From: Septoria linicola
Lineage: Eukaryota > Ascomycota > Dothideomycetes > Mycosphaerellales > Mycosphaerellaceae
Length of the DNA stretch: 64,000 nt
Direction of reading: 5' to 3'
Assembly: GCA_024114885.1 (NCBI GenBank)
Contig: CP099418.1
Span: forward strand, 4,464,001 to 4,528,000
Part shown: in pieces, positions 43,186 through 54,935 of the stretch
How positions within the stretch are numbered: position 1 is the first letter of the stretch
Layout: each line of letters opens with the position of its first letter
Made by a program: the position numbers and the translations under genes
Notes under the pieces: generated by a model
What the model was told of the DNA's origin: nothing
Seen by the model: only the letters and a program-made list of their open reading frames with translations
Database searches by the model: none

Positions 43186-43528
43186 GGTTGCGAAGAAGCT
43201 GGGGCCGCAAGTAGAGGATAACGTTAACGTTGATGGCGGAAGAAGAAGAGAAGTGCGCAGGCCTCGCAGCCGCGGCGAGGTAAGGCGGAGAGCGAGCGAC
43301 GTGGTGACTCGTGGGGCGACGGAGTCACTGTGGAAATAGTTGGTGGTGGTGGTGGTGGTGGTGGAAGAATTGTGTGTTGGATCGTTGTGATGTGACTGTT
43401 TCTCGAGCTCCGGGGAGAATTTGGTCGGTAAGCTTCCACGCTGACGCCGATGCCGATCCTCGCTCTCACTCTCAGACTCCCTTCCAACCAGCTGCCCCTT
43501 CACCAAGATATACACATCAACGCCCATC
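43186..43528. promoter_or_regulatory. Divergent promoter with (GGT)n microsatellite
   Basis: 343 bp between LeuRS and the 43529 gene starts. It contains a GGT trinucleotide run at about 43342-43363. A minus-strand frame continuous with LeuRS crosses the whole interval. Confidence 0.5.
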
Positions 43529-43977
43529 ATGGCATCACTCTTCGCCAGTCTCTTCCGCAGAGCGCCTCAGGTCCCAGAGAACGCGCCTTGCTTCCCATAC
43601 ACGGTCGAAGCAAATCCATATCAGTGCAAGAAAACATGGCCACCGGACTTCACCAAGCTCTCCCAGAAACATCAATTCCGCCTCGAAAGACGCTACAGAC
43701 GTCGTGCGAAGCTGAAGTGGGCGAGACCTAACTGGACTAAAGGCGTCAAACTCGCGCAGTGGGGCAGTATTGTCTTTGTGTGTGTTTACGGAGTCCTCTA
43801 TCTGGACGTTGGCGACGGCCAAACGCCATTCGATGGGGTATGTCGTTTGCGAGCAGTCAGATAGACCATAGCTGACATTATTTACAGATTCGCAAAACGT
43901 ACAAGGAACAGTTCGGCGGAGGTGCAGCAACAACAACGGCAGATGACAACAGTCCAGCCGCGAAACAGCCATCTTGA
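43529..43977 (+). CDS. Small single-pass membrane protein, probably mitochondrial
   Basis: Two exons (43529-43837, 43888-43977) give 132 aa; the 50-bp intron has GTATGT, branch CTGAC and TACAG. The first residues MASLFASLFRRAPQVP look like a short mitochondrial targeting sequence. A conserved-looking basic middle follows (YQCKKTWPPDF, KHQFRLERRYRRRAKLKWARP), then one hydrophobic segment, QWGSIVFVCVYGVLYLDVG, and a polar, Ala/Thr-rich tail. The layout of a basic matrix side and a single span fits an inner-membrane assembly or ribosome-associated factor, but I do not recognise the family. Confidence 0.75.
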
Positions 43978-45253
43978 GCAATCCATGCATCTGGACTCAT
44001 CCGCTTCATTGGTCGGACTGCGACAACTGGCCTGATGCGCCGGCAGTCCTTACTGCTGTGATCATTTGGCCATTTCTACCACCAACACAGTTGACACTCC
44101 AGCCGTTGTCGATATCTGGGCTTTCATCGTTCAGCAAGTGAGATGCTCGGCAGCACTCGGTAGCGGCGCTGTGGCACTCACGAGGCTCGAAAAGAGGCAA
44201 GGCAGGCCTATTTCGAAGTCTGGTTGTGCCTTCGGGCCTAACTTGGAGACACTCGTGCGCAGTAGTGTCTGGCGCTGGTCGATCGTGACGAGTGCACCCC
44301 TGGCTTGCCGATCTGTATCATGTACACCAACGAGAAGTCCACCACTGGTGCTCCTAGGACTGAGCAGCTTGCCTCTACAGCAGCACATTCGCGTGCTTTT
44401 GAGCATACAGGCGGATCTATAGATTCGATCTAAACAGCACGTCCAATGCAAGTCGTCCATGGATTGGACACCTATAGGACCCCTCTTGGCTATGCATAGA
44501 TCTCACAGGGAATACACAGATTCGTGGATATACGTCGCTAAATCTTTGTGCATATCTTCTCATGCACCTAAACACCAAGCGTTGTCGCTACCACAAGACC
44601 TCAAGTCTATACGCGAAAGCTCCAATCTTCACCCGATTTCGCTGATAGCCGATGACGCTCGAACAGCATTATACACCCTCTTACCATGCTTCATCCATCA
44701 ATTTGCACGCTACGAGAAAAGCCATGATTGCCATCGACGTACGCGAACCCATTGTCCAAAGTTTCACCGCTCTGTGGCCGCAATGCCCCAACATGGTCTA
44801 GCTCGTGCTCCACTGAGCTTCTACAAAACGGGCACTGCGTTTGCAGAAAGCGGAAAGATCTTACTGTCCCTAGTTAGCTGTGCTCTTGTATTGGCGCGCA
44901 AGAAGCACTAACTACTGCCATGCGGGTATGCATTTTCATTTTCCGCTCCAGTCAGCTTTGACATGCCGTCGTCTGTGCAGACCTCAGCACACGATGGTGT
45001 GTGCGACACTTGGTCTACATGAACGCGATGGATCGTCATAGTCGACCTATTGGGCAGCCACCCAGCATGTCGTTTTTTCGAGGGACTTTTGCTTGAGGAA
45101 ACCGCATGATCGACATGCATTGGTTCGGATTAGAAGCTACTGAGCTGTACATATATGCTGCGAAGTCGCCACACAAGAGATCGCTCGCTTTTCAACAAGA
45201 GTTGATCGACCCATGCCGCGACAAATCGACCTCATTCCTATACATCATTGATC
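43978..45253. other. Intergenic, 1.3 kb
   Basis: No gene supported. Frames such as 44459-44911 start at plausible ATGs but show no composition or domain features of a protein. Confidence 0.45.
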
Positions 45254-45965
45254 ATGTTGCTCAGCAAACTCTTCGCGACCAGCGTGCTTGCCGCAACGGC
45301 ACTCGCTGCCTGTCCCGACCAGCAGAGAATCGCTGCTATCAAGTATATCGTCGATGCATTCAACGAGGTCGACTTCCAAAAGTCCGCAGAGCTGATCGCA
45401 GGCATGCCTCTCGCGCCTCAATGCCAAGCGTTCTTGTAAGTAGCACTCTCCATGTACTGTAGCTCATAAATGAATTGCAGCTGATCAGACCTGTGCTTTC
45501 CAGGTTCATCAACGGCCTCCCTGGAGTCAGCCCAGCCTTCGACGCAACAACAGTCAAAGCCTTCTCACAGACCGTTCGACAAGTCTTCGGCCACGTCGAG
45601 CCAAAGTACTCCGCCGCGAACAACAGCACCGCAACTCTCGACGCCGTCGTCGTAAGTCCCTTCCTTCGCACTTTCCACTCCTTCCCGCAAACCCCCTACT
45701 GACACCATGTCCCCTCAGACCCTTGGCGCCCTGCACGTTATTCCCCCTCCCCATTGACACCCGTATCGTCGTGCCAGCCATCTTCGACAAAGAGACCTGC
45801 CTCATTACCGAGCTGCCAACGTACATTACCATCCCGACAAGTCAGGCGGGTAATCCTATTAGCCCGCCTACAGTGCCGAAGATCCCAGGGCTGGAGAGAT
45901 TGCCGGGGTCTCAGCCGATTTTGATGGCGTTGGTTCCGGCGATTGCAAACTTGTATAATCTGTAG
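45254..45965 (+). CDS. Secreted protein with frame break in last exon
   Basis: Exon 1 45254-45435 starts MLLSKLFATSVLAATALA/A, a clear signal peptide. Exon 2 starts at about 45489 (an acceptor at 45503 is also in frame) and ends at 45651, encoding RFINGLPGVSPAFDATT.. Exon 3 begins at 45719 and stops after 12 codons (TGA 45755-45757). The next frame from there to 45965 is protein-like, with TRIVVPAIFDKETCLITELPT and Pro-rich C-terminus, and would continue the protein smoothly if one base near 45752-45756 were absent. Either the product is a truncated protein of about 127 aa or the assembly has a one-base error. No family recognised. Confidence 0.55.
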
Positions 45966-46235
45966 GCAACAACGCATGATGTGGGTGATGAGGGCTTCGG
46001 TGGGCATAGCTGAGTCTCCATGAAGAAATGGGAAAGACTGGAGCGTCTATGGCGGAAATGGAACTAGATATGCTTTGTGGTGGCCATGTCAGCTCGAATC
46101 AAAGTCAGCCTGGACTCCGTACGTCAATGGAGGCGGCAACAAAAACATAGTGTAGCCGGATCTGCTTCGTCCTCGAGCAGAAATCGATTCGATCATCTCA
46201 AATTACACCTTACCACAACGCTCCCCGCCTACATC

Positions 46236-47470
46236 TCACTTCGTCCCCTCCCTCGCCAACCTCGCCAACGTAGCTTTACCCGCACTCGAGCCATTCGTCT
46301 TGCCAATCCGCTCCGTAATCCAGTCTCCAATCCGACTCAACTCATCCAAATGCAACCCCGTATTCACCCCCAAACTATGCAAACAATACACCAAGTCCTC
46401 CGTCGCCACATTCCCCGTCGCTCCGGGACTATACGGACAGCCTCCCAGCCCTCCTACAGCAGAATCGAATGTCCTCACGCCATGTTCTAGTGAAACCATA
46501 GTATTAATGAGTGCTTGACCAAACGTATCATGGAAATGCATCGCAATATCCTCATTCTGTACACCAGCTTCCTTTAGTGTTTGCAAGAGTTTCTTCGTCG
46601 CGGGCGCCGTGCCCATGCCAGTAGTGTCTGCGACGCTGATTTCATCGGCGCCGAGTTCGAGGAGAGAAGCAGCGAGTTCAGCGACACGGTGAGGATCGAC
46701 GTCGACGCCTTCAAAGGGGCAGCCGAGCGCGACGGAAATGTATGCGCGGACGGGATAGCCGGCTTTGCTGGCTGAGGCGATGAGGGGGGCGAAGCGGTCG
46801 AGGCTTTCTTGGATGCTGCAGTTTGTGTTTTTCTGCGAGAAGGATTCGGTTGCGGCCATGAAGATTGATACTTCGTGTTTTTGGCTTCCGGGGGTTGAGC
46901 TGGACATGGCGTCTACGCCTGAGGTGGTGGAGGGCATGGCGTTGGGGTCTTGGCTGGATGTGTTTAATGCTGGACCATTGTCGTTGGCGCCTGGTGAGGG
47001 CGGAGGCGTCGGGTAGCCGTCTGGTGCTGAGGCGGAAGTGTTCATGACTTTGAAGTAGTTATCTAGGCCTTTCCTGTTGGGTAACAGCCATTGGTAGGTC
47101 ACGTCGCCGGGTGGTGGCTTGGTGAGGATCGAAGAGAGGACTTTGTCGGATGCGGCCATCTATGCCTTGTTCAATATATACACTACGAAAAGGCTGATGC
47201 TATGGCTTTGCGTACCTGTGGCACCCATTTAGGATGCACAAACGATCCTGCTTCGATTGTCTTGAGCCCCGTTCCTGCCAGTCTATTCACGAGCTCGATC
47301 TTGGTCTCTGCCGGTATACTGGTCTGCTCATTCTGCAGTCCGTCTCGAGGCCCGACCTCGACTATTCTCACATGATCGGCTAGTGTTTGGCGCGAGGACG
47401 AGAAGCTACGCGTGAAGCTCTGGGTGCACAGTCGCCGAGCAGACAGAGTCCGTAGAGGTGTGAGTGCCAT
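46236..47470 (-). CDS. Hydroxymethylglutaryl-CoA lyase, mitochondrial
   Basis: Two exons (47216-47470, 46236-47159) give 392 aa. It cleaves HMG-CoA to acetoacetate and acetyl-CoA in leucine breakdown. The N-terminus is an Arg/Ser-rich mitochondrial presequence (RRLCTQSFTRSFSSSRQ). Catalytic Arg42-Asp43 lie in VEVGPRDGLQNEQ; the metal-binding histidines are in IAMHFHDTFGQAL; the active-site Cys loop is GGLGGCPYSPGATGN. DTTGMGTA is a further block. Residues about 125-179 are a Ser/Pro/Thr/Asn-rich insertion between YQWLLPNRKGLDNYFKVM and KHEVSIFMAATESF, where the bacterial and animal enzymes run on directly. The reading frame is intact. Confidence 0.93.
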
Positions 47471-49093
47471 GGTCTACGGTGTTGGAGGACGAAATGCCTG
47501 CTTGGCTACATCAATGGCATGCGCAAGAGTGATAGCAACTCATCCAAGATGTTCAGCAGCTAAGGAGTTGAGATGCGGTGTCGGCAATGGCAGCTTATCA
47601 GAGCAGTGCTGAAGCTACACTCGGCGCCAATGTCGAGCATGACGATGACGATGGGCCGTTGCGGGGAGAGCTGGCTGGCAGCGGTATAAGACTTCAGGCA
47701 GGAACGAGGCAGACAGTCTTTGAAGTCTTGTATGGTCGCCATTATGCAATTGTCACTAGTTGCTTCATGTGGTAAATCAACGTGGTATAGAACGGACAGT
47801 CGTGGACTCTAGGCTAAGGTATCTGAAAAGACTTCCGCCTACAGGTCGCCTGCGGTCATGGCACCAACTGCGCCTCTGGATGCTCAGACAGCGCACGAGA
47901 TGTCACAAAGTAGTGACCTGCAAACTGGTCGATCACACGGAGCGAGCGTGTCCGGTGACAATCTTTAGAATCAGACCATTTCAGGCTGATTTATTCGAAG
48001 GTAGTGGTTGCGATCTCCACAAAATATTCACCAGCATGTGAAGACATCCCTTTTCACATGATAGAGGCTTTGGCCCCTAACTTACTGTTATAGCAGGAAA
48101 GCGGCAGTTGTACAACCAGCAGCTGCAGTCTGCACTGCACCTTCGCGAGAGCTGCTCTCATCTGGAGTCAGACATGTAGCCGCATGATCTGTCGGGTCAC
48201 CATGTAATAGTCAGCGTGGCTGTGATACTCGATCGGGGTTTCGAGGTCTAGAACTATCACTAACTAGCTGTACCGCTGAGGTGCTAGCTCGCAGCATTCA
48301 GTGTTCGAAGTATAGCATCAAAGACCTTCGAATGCCTCTTCATCCCTGCGACCACCGGAGATGCGCGGAGGAGATGTTAGATCGTGGTCTGCAACTGCAG
48401 GCCAGTGCTCGTGCAGCGCCGGATGTGTTGCACAGCATGCGGTTCGGCCAATCGTGGGACCTGACAGAGTTCGATAAATAATTTTCCAGGTCCACTATCT
48501 GCATGTGACGATGACATGGGAGTCGGATTCTCTCTCATAGAAGGAATGTGTGCATGTTGTGAAGAAACGAAATATGGAAGGGTGTGGAGGTAGGTAAACG
48601 AACGAAACGGTGGAAGCGTGCAGGTCTGAGAGAGTGAGGTCATTCTTCCCATCATCATCTGGGGCATGTGAGCAGTTGAATCATTGTTGCCCGTTCCTGT
48701 CATCTGCTTCATCCTATTTTCATGGGGCCCCAAGATTCTGCCTCCAGCTGACATGGGCTGTTTGTGGAGCTCTGTCCCGATTCCCCCTTGCAGCAGACAC
48801 GAAAGGTGCATGTTAAAAGAGCTAGAGGGAGGCAGAGTTGACTGATGTTCCTCTAGCATCGTGCTGGACTAGCGCATTCAAGTGCTGTCTGGCGCGTTCT
48901 GGTAGTGCGTGTGACCACTCTGACCGCTTCAAATACACATCGCCTCCCGATCTATTGGTTGATGTGACGTTTCTCTGCGCTCACAACGCACACGATCAAT
49001 GTTGCCGTGTGTGCTCGAGTGCAACGTGTCGATCGTGCAACAACAACAACATCTCAGCGTGCACAAAAGACGTCTGCCGAATGGCCAGTTCGC
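47471..49093. other. Intergenic, 1.6 kb
   Basis: Divergent promoters of HMG-CoA lyase and the patatin lipase. Overlapping short frames only; no gene, repeat or RNA recognised. Confidence 0.45.
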
Positions 49094-51306
49094 ATGGCGG
49101 AGACAACAACAGGCACCGACACCTCCACACCCCAAGGCAGCGGTGACAACGACCACGAGGGTTCCCCGCCGAAGTCATGGGCCGACATCTTGAGGGACAG
49201 AACCTCACAATGGGTGCCTTCACTACCGACCGCAACATATGCGCCATTCCGCATCGCTGAGGATCTGCTGGACAGTGTTCGATCGACGGGACTGTTGGGT
49301 GATGATGGCAAGGACATGCCAGGAACGTCAAAAGCGCTGCAAGAGCTGCGCATGAGCGCGGCGACAACTTACCGAGAATGGAGGATGCACGCGGAAGCAC
49401 TGGACGTACTTGAGGGCAACCACTTGTGGAGAATTGATACACCTGGTGACGAAGAAGGCGGCAGCGACCAGAGCTACGATGCCGTCTTGGTGCAAGCTCG
49501 ACTAGATGCCCTCAAGCAGGTCATTTCTGACCGCAATATGGAGGCAATGCTGCATCATATCCGCAACCACTTGAAGCGTGATCTTGGTGGCATGTGCAAG
49601 CCGGGACTATATCGCCATTGTCGTGTTGGAACCAAGCACCTGATTGACCAATACGCGAGTGTCGTTAGCTACGCGATCGAGCTCCTCGTCGACTACTGTG
49701 AAAACGACCCAACGGCCGATGTCAAGCGCTTCAATGACACGCTGAAGCAAGCACGCGCGTCATTTGGCAAGACTGCTCTCATGCTCTCCGGGGGTGGCAC
49801 TCTAGGTATGTGTCACATTGGAGTGGTCAAGGCTCTGCTGGAAGAAGGCTTGCTGCCATCCATAGTGTGCGGCGCATCGGCTGGCAGCATTGTTGGTTCT
49901 GTATTGTGCACACAGAAGCGGGATGTGCTCATGGCGAAGCTCGAGGAGTTGCAATCGGGCGATCTCAAGGTCTTCCAGGGTGACGACGAGATGGAAGGCT
50001 GGATTGGTGCGTCGGTCAATCTGCTGAAAGGCGAGCCTGCTTTCCGAGTCAGCAATCTGTGCCGAGTGATGCGCAACCTCCTGGGCGACATCACCTTCAA
50101 GGAGGCCTATAACATGACACAGATGGTCCTGAATATTCATGTCTCTTGCAAGGACAAGCATAACCTGCCACGTCTGCTGAACTATGTTACATCACCAAAC
50201 GTTTTGATTTACACGGCGGTCGCATCATCCTGCGCTTTGCCCTGGGTGTTCGAAGCCCCAGGACTGAAGTGCAAGAACACAGTCACTGGAGCGATTGAGC
50301 CGTGGGGAGATCTGGATGACAAGTACATCGATGGCAGCATCCAAGGGGACTTGCCGTCCGCCACCTTGGAGCGCATGTTCAACGTCAACAACTTCATTGC
50401 TTGTCAAGTCAACCCGCATGTCCAGCACTTTCTTCCGAGAGAACATACGCAGGACTCAAATTTGCTTAGACATGCAATGGCCCTGAGCAAGACGAATTTT
50501 ATCTTCATGCTGGACAATATCATGGAATCATGGGACCCTTTCTTGCTGAAGATGGTTCACTCTGTCATCACACAAAATACGATGGAGATATCACAATTCT
50601 TCCCGAGATCTCGTGGGTGGGACCGCTAAAAATCCTGGCCAACCCGTCTCACGAATTCATGAAGCGCGCAACAGGCTACGGCGAGAGAGCTACATGGCCG
50701 AAGCTGGATCGCATACGAAACACAGTTGCCATTGAATTGGATCTGGAGAAGGCGGCAAATAGCACAACTGCTGCTGCTATCATGAGAAGTCGGGATCATG
50801 GCGTGAGGAGACATAAGCGAGCATCTTCTACACGGTCCGAGTACGGTCTTGCACGCAGGAGGAGCAAGAGCGGCGATATCATGAGCACTCGTGCAATACC
50901 GCGAATTGTGCGCGGACGAAATGCACTGCATTTGCCCATTAAGTCCATGATTGAGCCTTCAAGCATTGCCAGCTTTACCCTCGGCGAAAACCTCCTGTCC
51001 TCGTCGGATGAGAAAGCATCTGGTCGCTCATCACCGACCACTTCTTACGAAGATGAGGATTTTGACGATGTGGCCGGCCGCAGTGACGGTGGTTGCACGC
51101 CTGATGGAATGGATACAAGTGACGCCGATGCTCGCTTGCGTGCCTTTCTCTCGCAACCAGTATCGCCTAGCATCTCTTTCAAGCGCTTCTTCGAAACAGA
51201 CAGCCTGCAGCCTCCCACTTCACCGGATCTTAGACGAGCACTGAACGGCTTACAAATGTCATGTATAGACCAAACCGCAACATCGCCAGAGCGAACGCGG
51301 TTATAG
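49094..51306 (+). CDS. Patatin-like triacylglycerol lipase (TGL3/4/5 type), one-base frame break
   Basis: The first frame runs from ATG 49094 (MAETTTG) and the second ends at 51306, about 737 residues in all. The N-terminal third is the DUF3336 region (TYREWRMHAEALDVLEGNHLWR). The patatin core has the glycine-rich loop SGGGTLGMCHIG, nucleophile Ser262 in GASAG and the catalytic Asp413 in DGS. The frame then changes: VHSVITQ continues into YDGDITILPEISW and GERATWPKLDRIRNTVAIEL only if one A is added to the A-run 50574-50577; otherwise it stops at 50629. No intron fits. The family hydrolyses lipid-droplet triacylglycerol. A sequencing error in a homopolymer or a recent mutation would both explain it. 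Confidence 0.85.
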
Positions 51307-51607
51307 AAGTGAATGCGAACATGACGAATTCGAAGTACCGAGCATTATGAATCACGGCGTTGATGAAAACTTCAAGATCGACAGCATAGAGCTGTTCGCT
51401 GTTTAAGCACGAAGGAAGTTAGATACCCCAAGAACGTGCATTGCAATGTTAACATGCCACCTTTGGACAAGCGTTACGTACTTTCACCTGTTTTCCACTG
51501 TACAGTATATGCTGTTGCAGCCATAGATAGCTCAAGCTACATCTACATATCACCTTCCGTGCCCCAACACGAGTACTCCTCCCAACAAATCCAGTACAAA
51601 CTTCCAC
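51307..51607. other. Convergent 3' flanks
   Basis: 301 bp between the lipase and the cupin gene. Nothing recognised. Confidence 0.5.
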
Positions 51608-52003
51608 TCAGACACTGCTCCCCCACCCCCCTTCCAGATTCACAACAATCGGCTCCTTGCCACTCCTCACAATCGCCCACACCACATCCTCATCACTCTC
51701 ATTCACCTCCTGATGCTCCGCATACGCCGGAATCAACGCAAAATCCCCCGGCGCCAAATGCTGTTTCTTCTTGCCTCCTTCAGACACTATTGTTCCGTGG
51801 CCTGAGAAGGCGAAGACGATGGTGTTTTCGGAGCCGTGGTGGTGGATTGCTGAGCTGGAGTGGGGTTTGGCGATCATTCGCGAGGCGCAGATGTCATCGC
51901 AGACGTTTACGAGGGCGTTTTGCCGGATCATGCCGGAGGTTTGGGAGCCGGATTTGGAGAGGGAGGAGGACGGGGTTACGAGGACGGGGTTTTGTTCGGG
52001 CAT
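51608..52003 (-). CDS. Small cupin-domain protein
   Basis: An intronless gene of 131 aa. The cupin motif 1 is HHHGSENTIVFAFSGHG (two metal-type histidines and a Glu), followed by GGKKKQHLAPGDFALIPAYAEHQEVN, which is cupin motif 2 with PGD and the last His. This is a single jelly-roll barrel, as in many small metal-binding cupins and isomerase-like proteins. Its substrate cannot be told from the sequence. No signal peptide is present. The opposite strand carries a longer 248-codon frame, which is Arg-rich and has no domain, so I take the cupin as the real gene. Confidence 0.82.
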   Translation of the reverse strand: MPEQNPVLVTPSSSLSKSGSQTSGMIRQNALVNVCDDICASRMIAKPHSSSAIHHHGSENTIVFAFSGHGTIVSEGGKKKQHLAPGDFALIPAYAEHQEVNESDEDVVWAIVRSGKEPIVVNLEGGWGSSV

Positions 52004-53162
52004 GGTCGTGGGTGCTTGAAAACAACTTTAGTTGGAAGGAGTTTGGTGGTAAAAGTGTTCTTCGTAGTCGAATGGCGTGTTTCTTCTTGTGCTTTATTTT
52101 CTATGCCTCGGTATTCAATCCAAGATGTGTCTTTTCCAAACTGTTCAAGATAGCAGATGTATACAGGTATAGTATGGAGTAAATACTTGCGATCAATGCC
52201 ATTGCTATATCAGCTGGCGGACAAAAGAGAGTTTGACGGCCCTCACTGACGTAGCTCGAGCTTCGAGATAGCCTGGACTCGTCAGATTTAGCTCCTACCT
52301 GCTTGCTTATGATACTGATTCGAATTGGTATGGCCATGGTCGCTGACATTGCTGAAGAGTGCAGTCAGGCCTTCTTATGGTTTGAGTGGTGGATGGCATC
52401 AAGGTCATCTTCCTCTTTTGCTGCTCGAAGAGAAAGGTGGAGGCCGTGCTCTTCGGGGGGCTCTCTGATCACTTCAACCTGTTCAATGTCTAGCTTGTTC
52501 TACTTGGCAGAGCATAGTCTGATACTGTTTTCAGTTGAGCCCTTCATATCTCCTTGGCTACATAGCCAGGTCGCTTTCGAAGGTGGGCAGGCTCGCCGCC
52601 GCCGCTCGCGTTGAGGCGTGCTATTGGTTTTGAATCTTGAAGTGAAGGTGGAGGCTTCTCGCAGTCTTCTTGCTGCTTCCCGCACGTCGTTCTCGGATAT
52701 GCTCTTGAAGGCATTATTTCGTTGGACGGAGGTCCGTCACGGAGAACAGCCGCATGCGTTCACATGCCGAAGTAAATGCACGATGCAGTTCAGCACGAGC
52801 CATCATTTTTGTGGAGAGCGTGGAGCAGCCGAGGCGATTGCCAGCCAACATGAGACGCGCTTTTGACACGTCTTGTGACTTTGTTTCTGTGTTCCGAGGC
52901 GTGGCAGCGGTCGCAGTGGTCAGCATGTCCCAGGTACGAGGCCATGGATGCCAGATCTGCTCGGCTTTGTTTGGTACGGTGGCACGGTGGCTTTCATGTG
53001 AAAGAGCCTTGTCCCGTTTGGCATCTGACAGTCTTTTGGCTCGTGTTTCGCTCGTGCCAACAATTCTCGTCTTACCTATCACCATCTCTCTTCATTGCAA
53101 GCTGCTCTCTTTGTCTTCCTCAGCAGTATTGACATCCGAGCACTCACCGCAGGTCTAGCACA
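52004..53162. other. Intergenic, 1.2 kb
   Basis: Divergent promoters of the cupin and the b5-acyl-CoA dehydrogenase. 53080-53160 is pyrimidine-rich and ends in cgcaggtctagcaca, perhaps a leader with an untranslated intron. No gene recognised. Confidence 0.45.
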
Positions 53163-54935
53163 ATGTCAAAGACTTTCAGCACGGCCGACGTGGCCCAGCA
53201 CAACAAACCTAACGACCTCTACATTGTCGTTGATCAAGATGTCTACGACTTGACAAGCTTCGCCGATGAGCATCCTGGTGGCAAGAAGAGTATGTTCCAG
53301 CTAAAGGACTGAAGAATTAGGAGCAGTACTGACGGGATCATAGTTCTGCAAAGAGTGGCCGGCAAGGACGCCAGCAAGCAATTCTGGAAATACCACAACG
53401 AGAGCATTCTCAAGAAGTACCAACCCAAGCTGCAAGTCGGATCCCTCGACAGCAAGCCAAAGCCAGAGCCAAAGCAAGCTCCAACACCTCCACCATCACC
53501 ACCAGCCGCAAAGAAAGAGGTAGTCGTTCCAGCAGCAGAGTCTGGTCATGTTGCGCCAATGCCAGGCCCAGCAGCAGAAGAGGAGGCTGAGTCCCTCGAC
53601 TCGTTCGGTGACCTTGTGCCATACGCCGATCCAAGCTGGTACCAAACCTACCACTCGCCATACTTCAACCAGACACACGCAGACCTACGAGCTGAGATCA
53701 GACAATGGGTGGAGGACGAGATCATGCCAAACGTGACTGAGTGGGATGAGGCCAAGAAGGTGCCAGACTCAATCTACAAGCAGATGGGTGAGCGAGGATA
53801 CCTTGCAGGAACTCTCGGTCTTCACAACTTCCCTACACATCTCTCGCCATACACTGTCAAGTCCGTGCCTGCAGAGAAGTGGGATCTGTTCCACGAGATG
53901 CTCTTGACAGACGAGCTATCCCGAACTGGCTCTGGTGGTTTCGTGTGGAATGTCCTAGGTGGATTCGGTATTGGGTGTCCTCCAGTGGTCAAGGCTGGCA
54001 AGAAGGAGCTCGTGGAGCGAATCCTGCCTGGCATTCTTTCTGGTGACAAGCGCATTTGCCTTGCCATCACCGAGCCAGATGCTGGATCTGATGTGGCCAA
54101 CCTGACTTGCGAGGCCAAACTGAGCGAGGATGGCAAGCACTACATCGTCAATGGTATGTCTTTCTAGACGTAAGTGAGATCTGAACTAACACCTTTCGCA
54201 GGCGAGAAGAAGTGGATCACCAACGGTATCTGGTGCGACTACTTCACCACTGCCGTCCGTACTGGAGGCGAGGGCATGAACGGTGTGTCTGTCCTGCTCA
54301 TTGAGCGCGAGTTCGAGGGTGTCAGCACCCGCCGCATGGACTGCCAGGGTGTCTGGAGTTCCGGAACCACCTACATCACATTCGAAGACGTCAAGGTTCC
54401 AGTGGAGAACCTGATCGGCAAGGAGAACCAGGGCTTCAAGGTCATCATGACCAACTTCAACCACGAGCGCATCGGCATCATCATCCAATGCATCCGCTTC
54501 AGCCGTGTCTGCTACGAGGAGAGCATGAAGTACGCCCACAAGCGAAAGACATTCGGCCAGAAACTCATCAACCACCCTGTCATTCGATTGAAGTTGGCAC
54601 ACATGGCCCGCCAGATTGAGGCATCCGCCAGCTGGATGGAGAACCTCATCTTCCAATGCCAGAAGATGAATGAGACCGAGGCTATGCTCAAGCTTGGTGG
54701 CGCCATTGCTGGTCTCAAGGCGCAAGCCACTGTCACGTTCGAGTTCTGTGCCCGCGAGGCATCTCAGATCTTCGGTGGTCTGTCCTACAGCAGAGGTGGC
54801 CAAGGCGCAAAGGTCGAGAGATTGTACCGTGACGTGCGTGCATACGCTATTCCTGGCGGTAGTGAGGAGATTATGTTGGATCTCAGCATTCGACAAGCAT
54901 TGCGTGTTCACCAAGTTTTGGGCATGAAGCTGTAG
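53163..54935 (+). CDS. Cytochrome b5-fused acyl-CoA dehydrogenase
   Basis: Three exons (53163-53289, 53344-54153, 54202-54935) give 556 aa. Residues 1-75 are a cytochrome b5 domain with the heme motif EHPGGKK (His37) and a second His in FWKYHNES. A Pro/Lys/Glu linker of about 60 residues follows. The rest is a full acyl-CoA dehydrogenase: N-terminal helices from YHSPYFNQTH, the FAD site ICLAITEPDAGSDVANL, EKKWITNGIWCDYF, the C-terminal helices HKRKTFGQKLINHPVI, QIFGGLSYSRGG and YAIPGGSEEIMLDL. The heme domain may pass electrons from the flavin to another acceptor, but that is inference. The intron at 54154 is required: unspliced, the frame stops at once. Confidence 0.92.

Noticed and set aside
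51436..52182. 248-codon plus-strand frame
   Set aside because: Arg/Pro-rich shadow of the cupin gene on the opposite strand, which has clear motifs.
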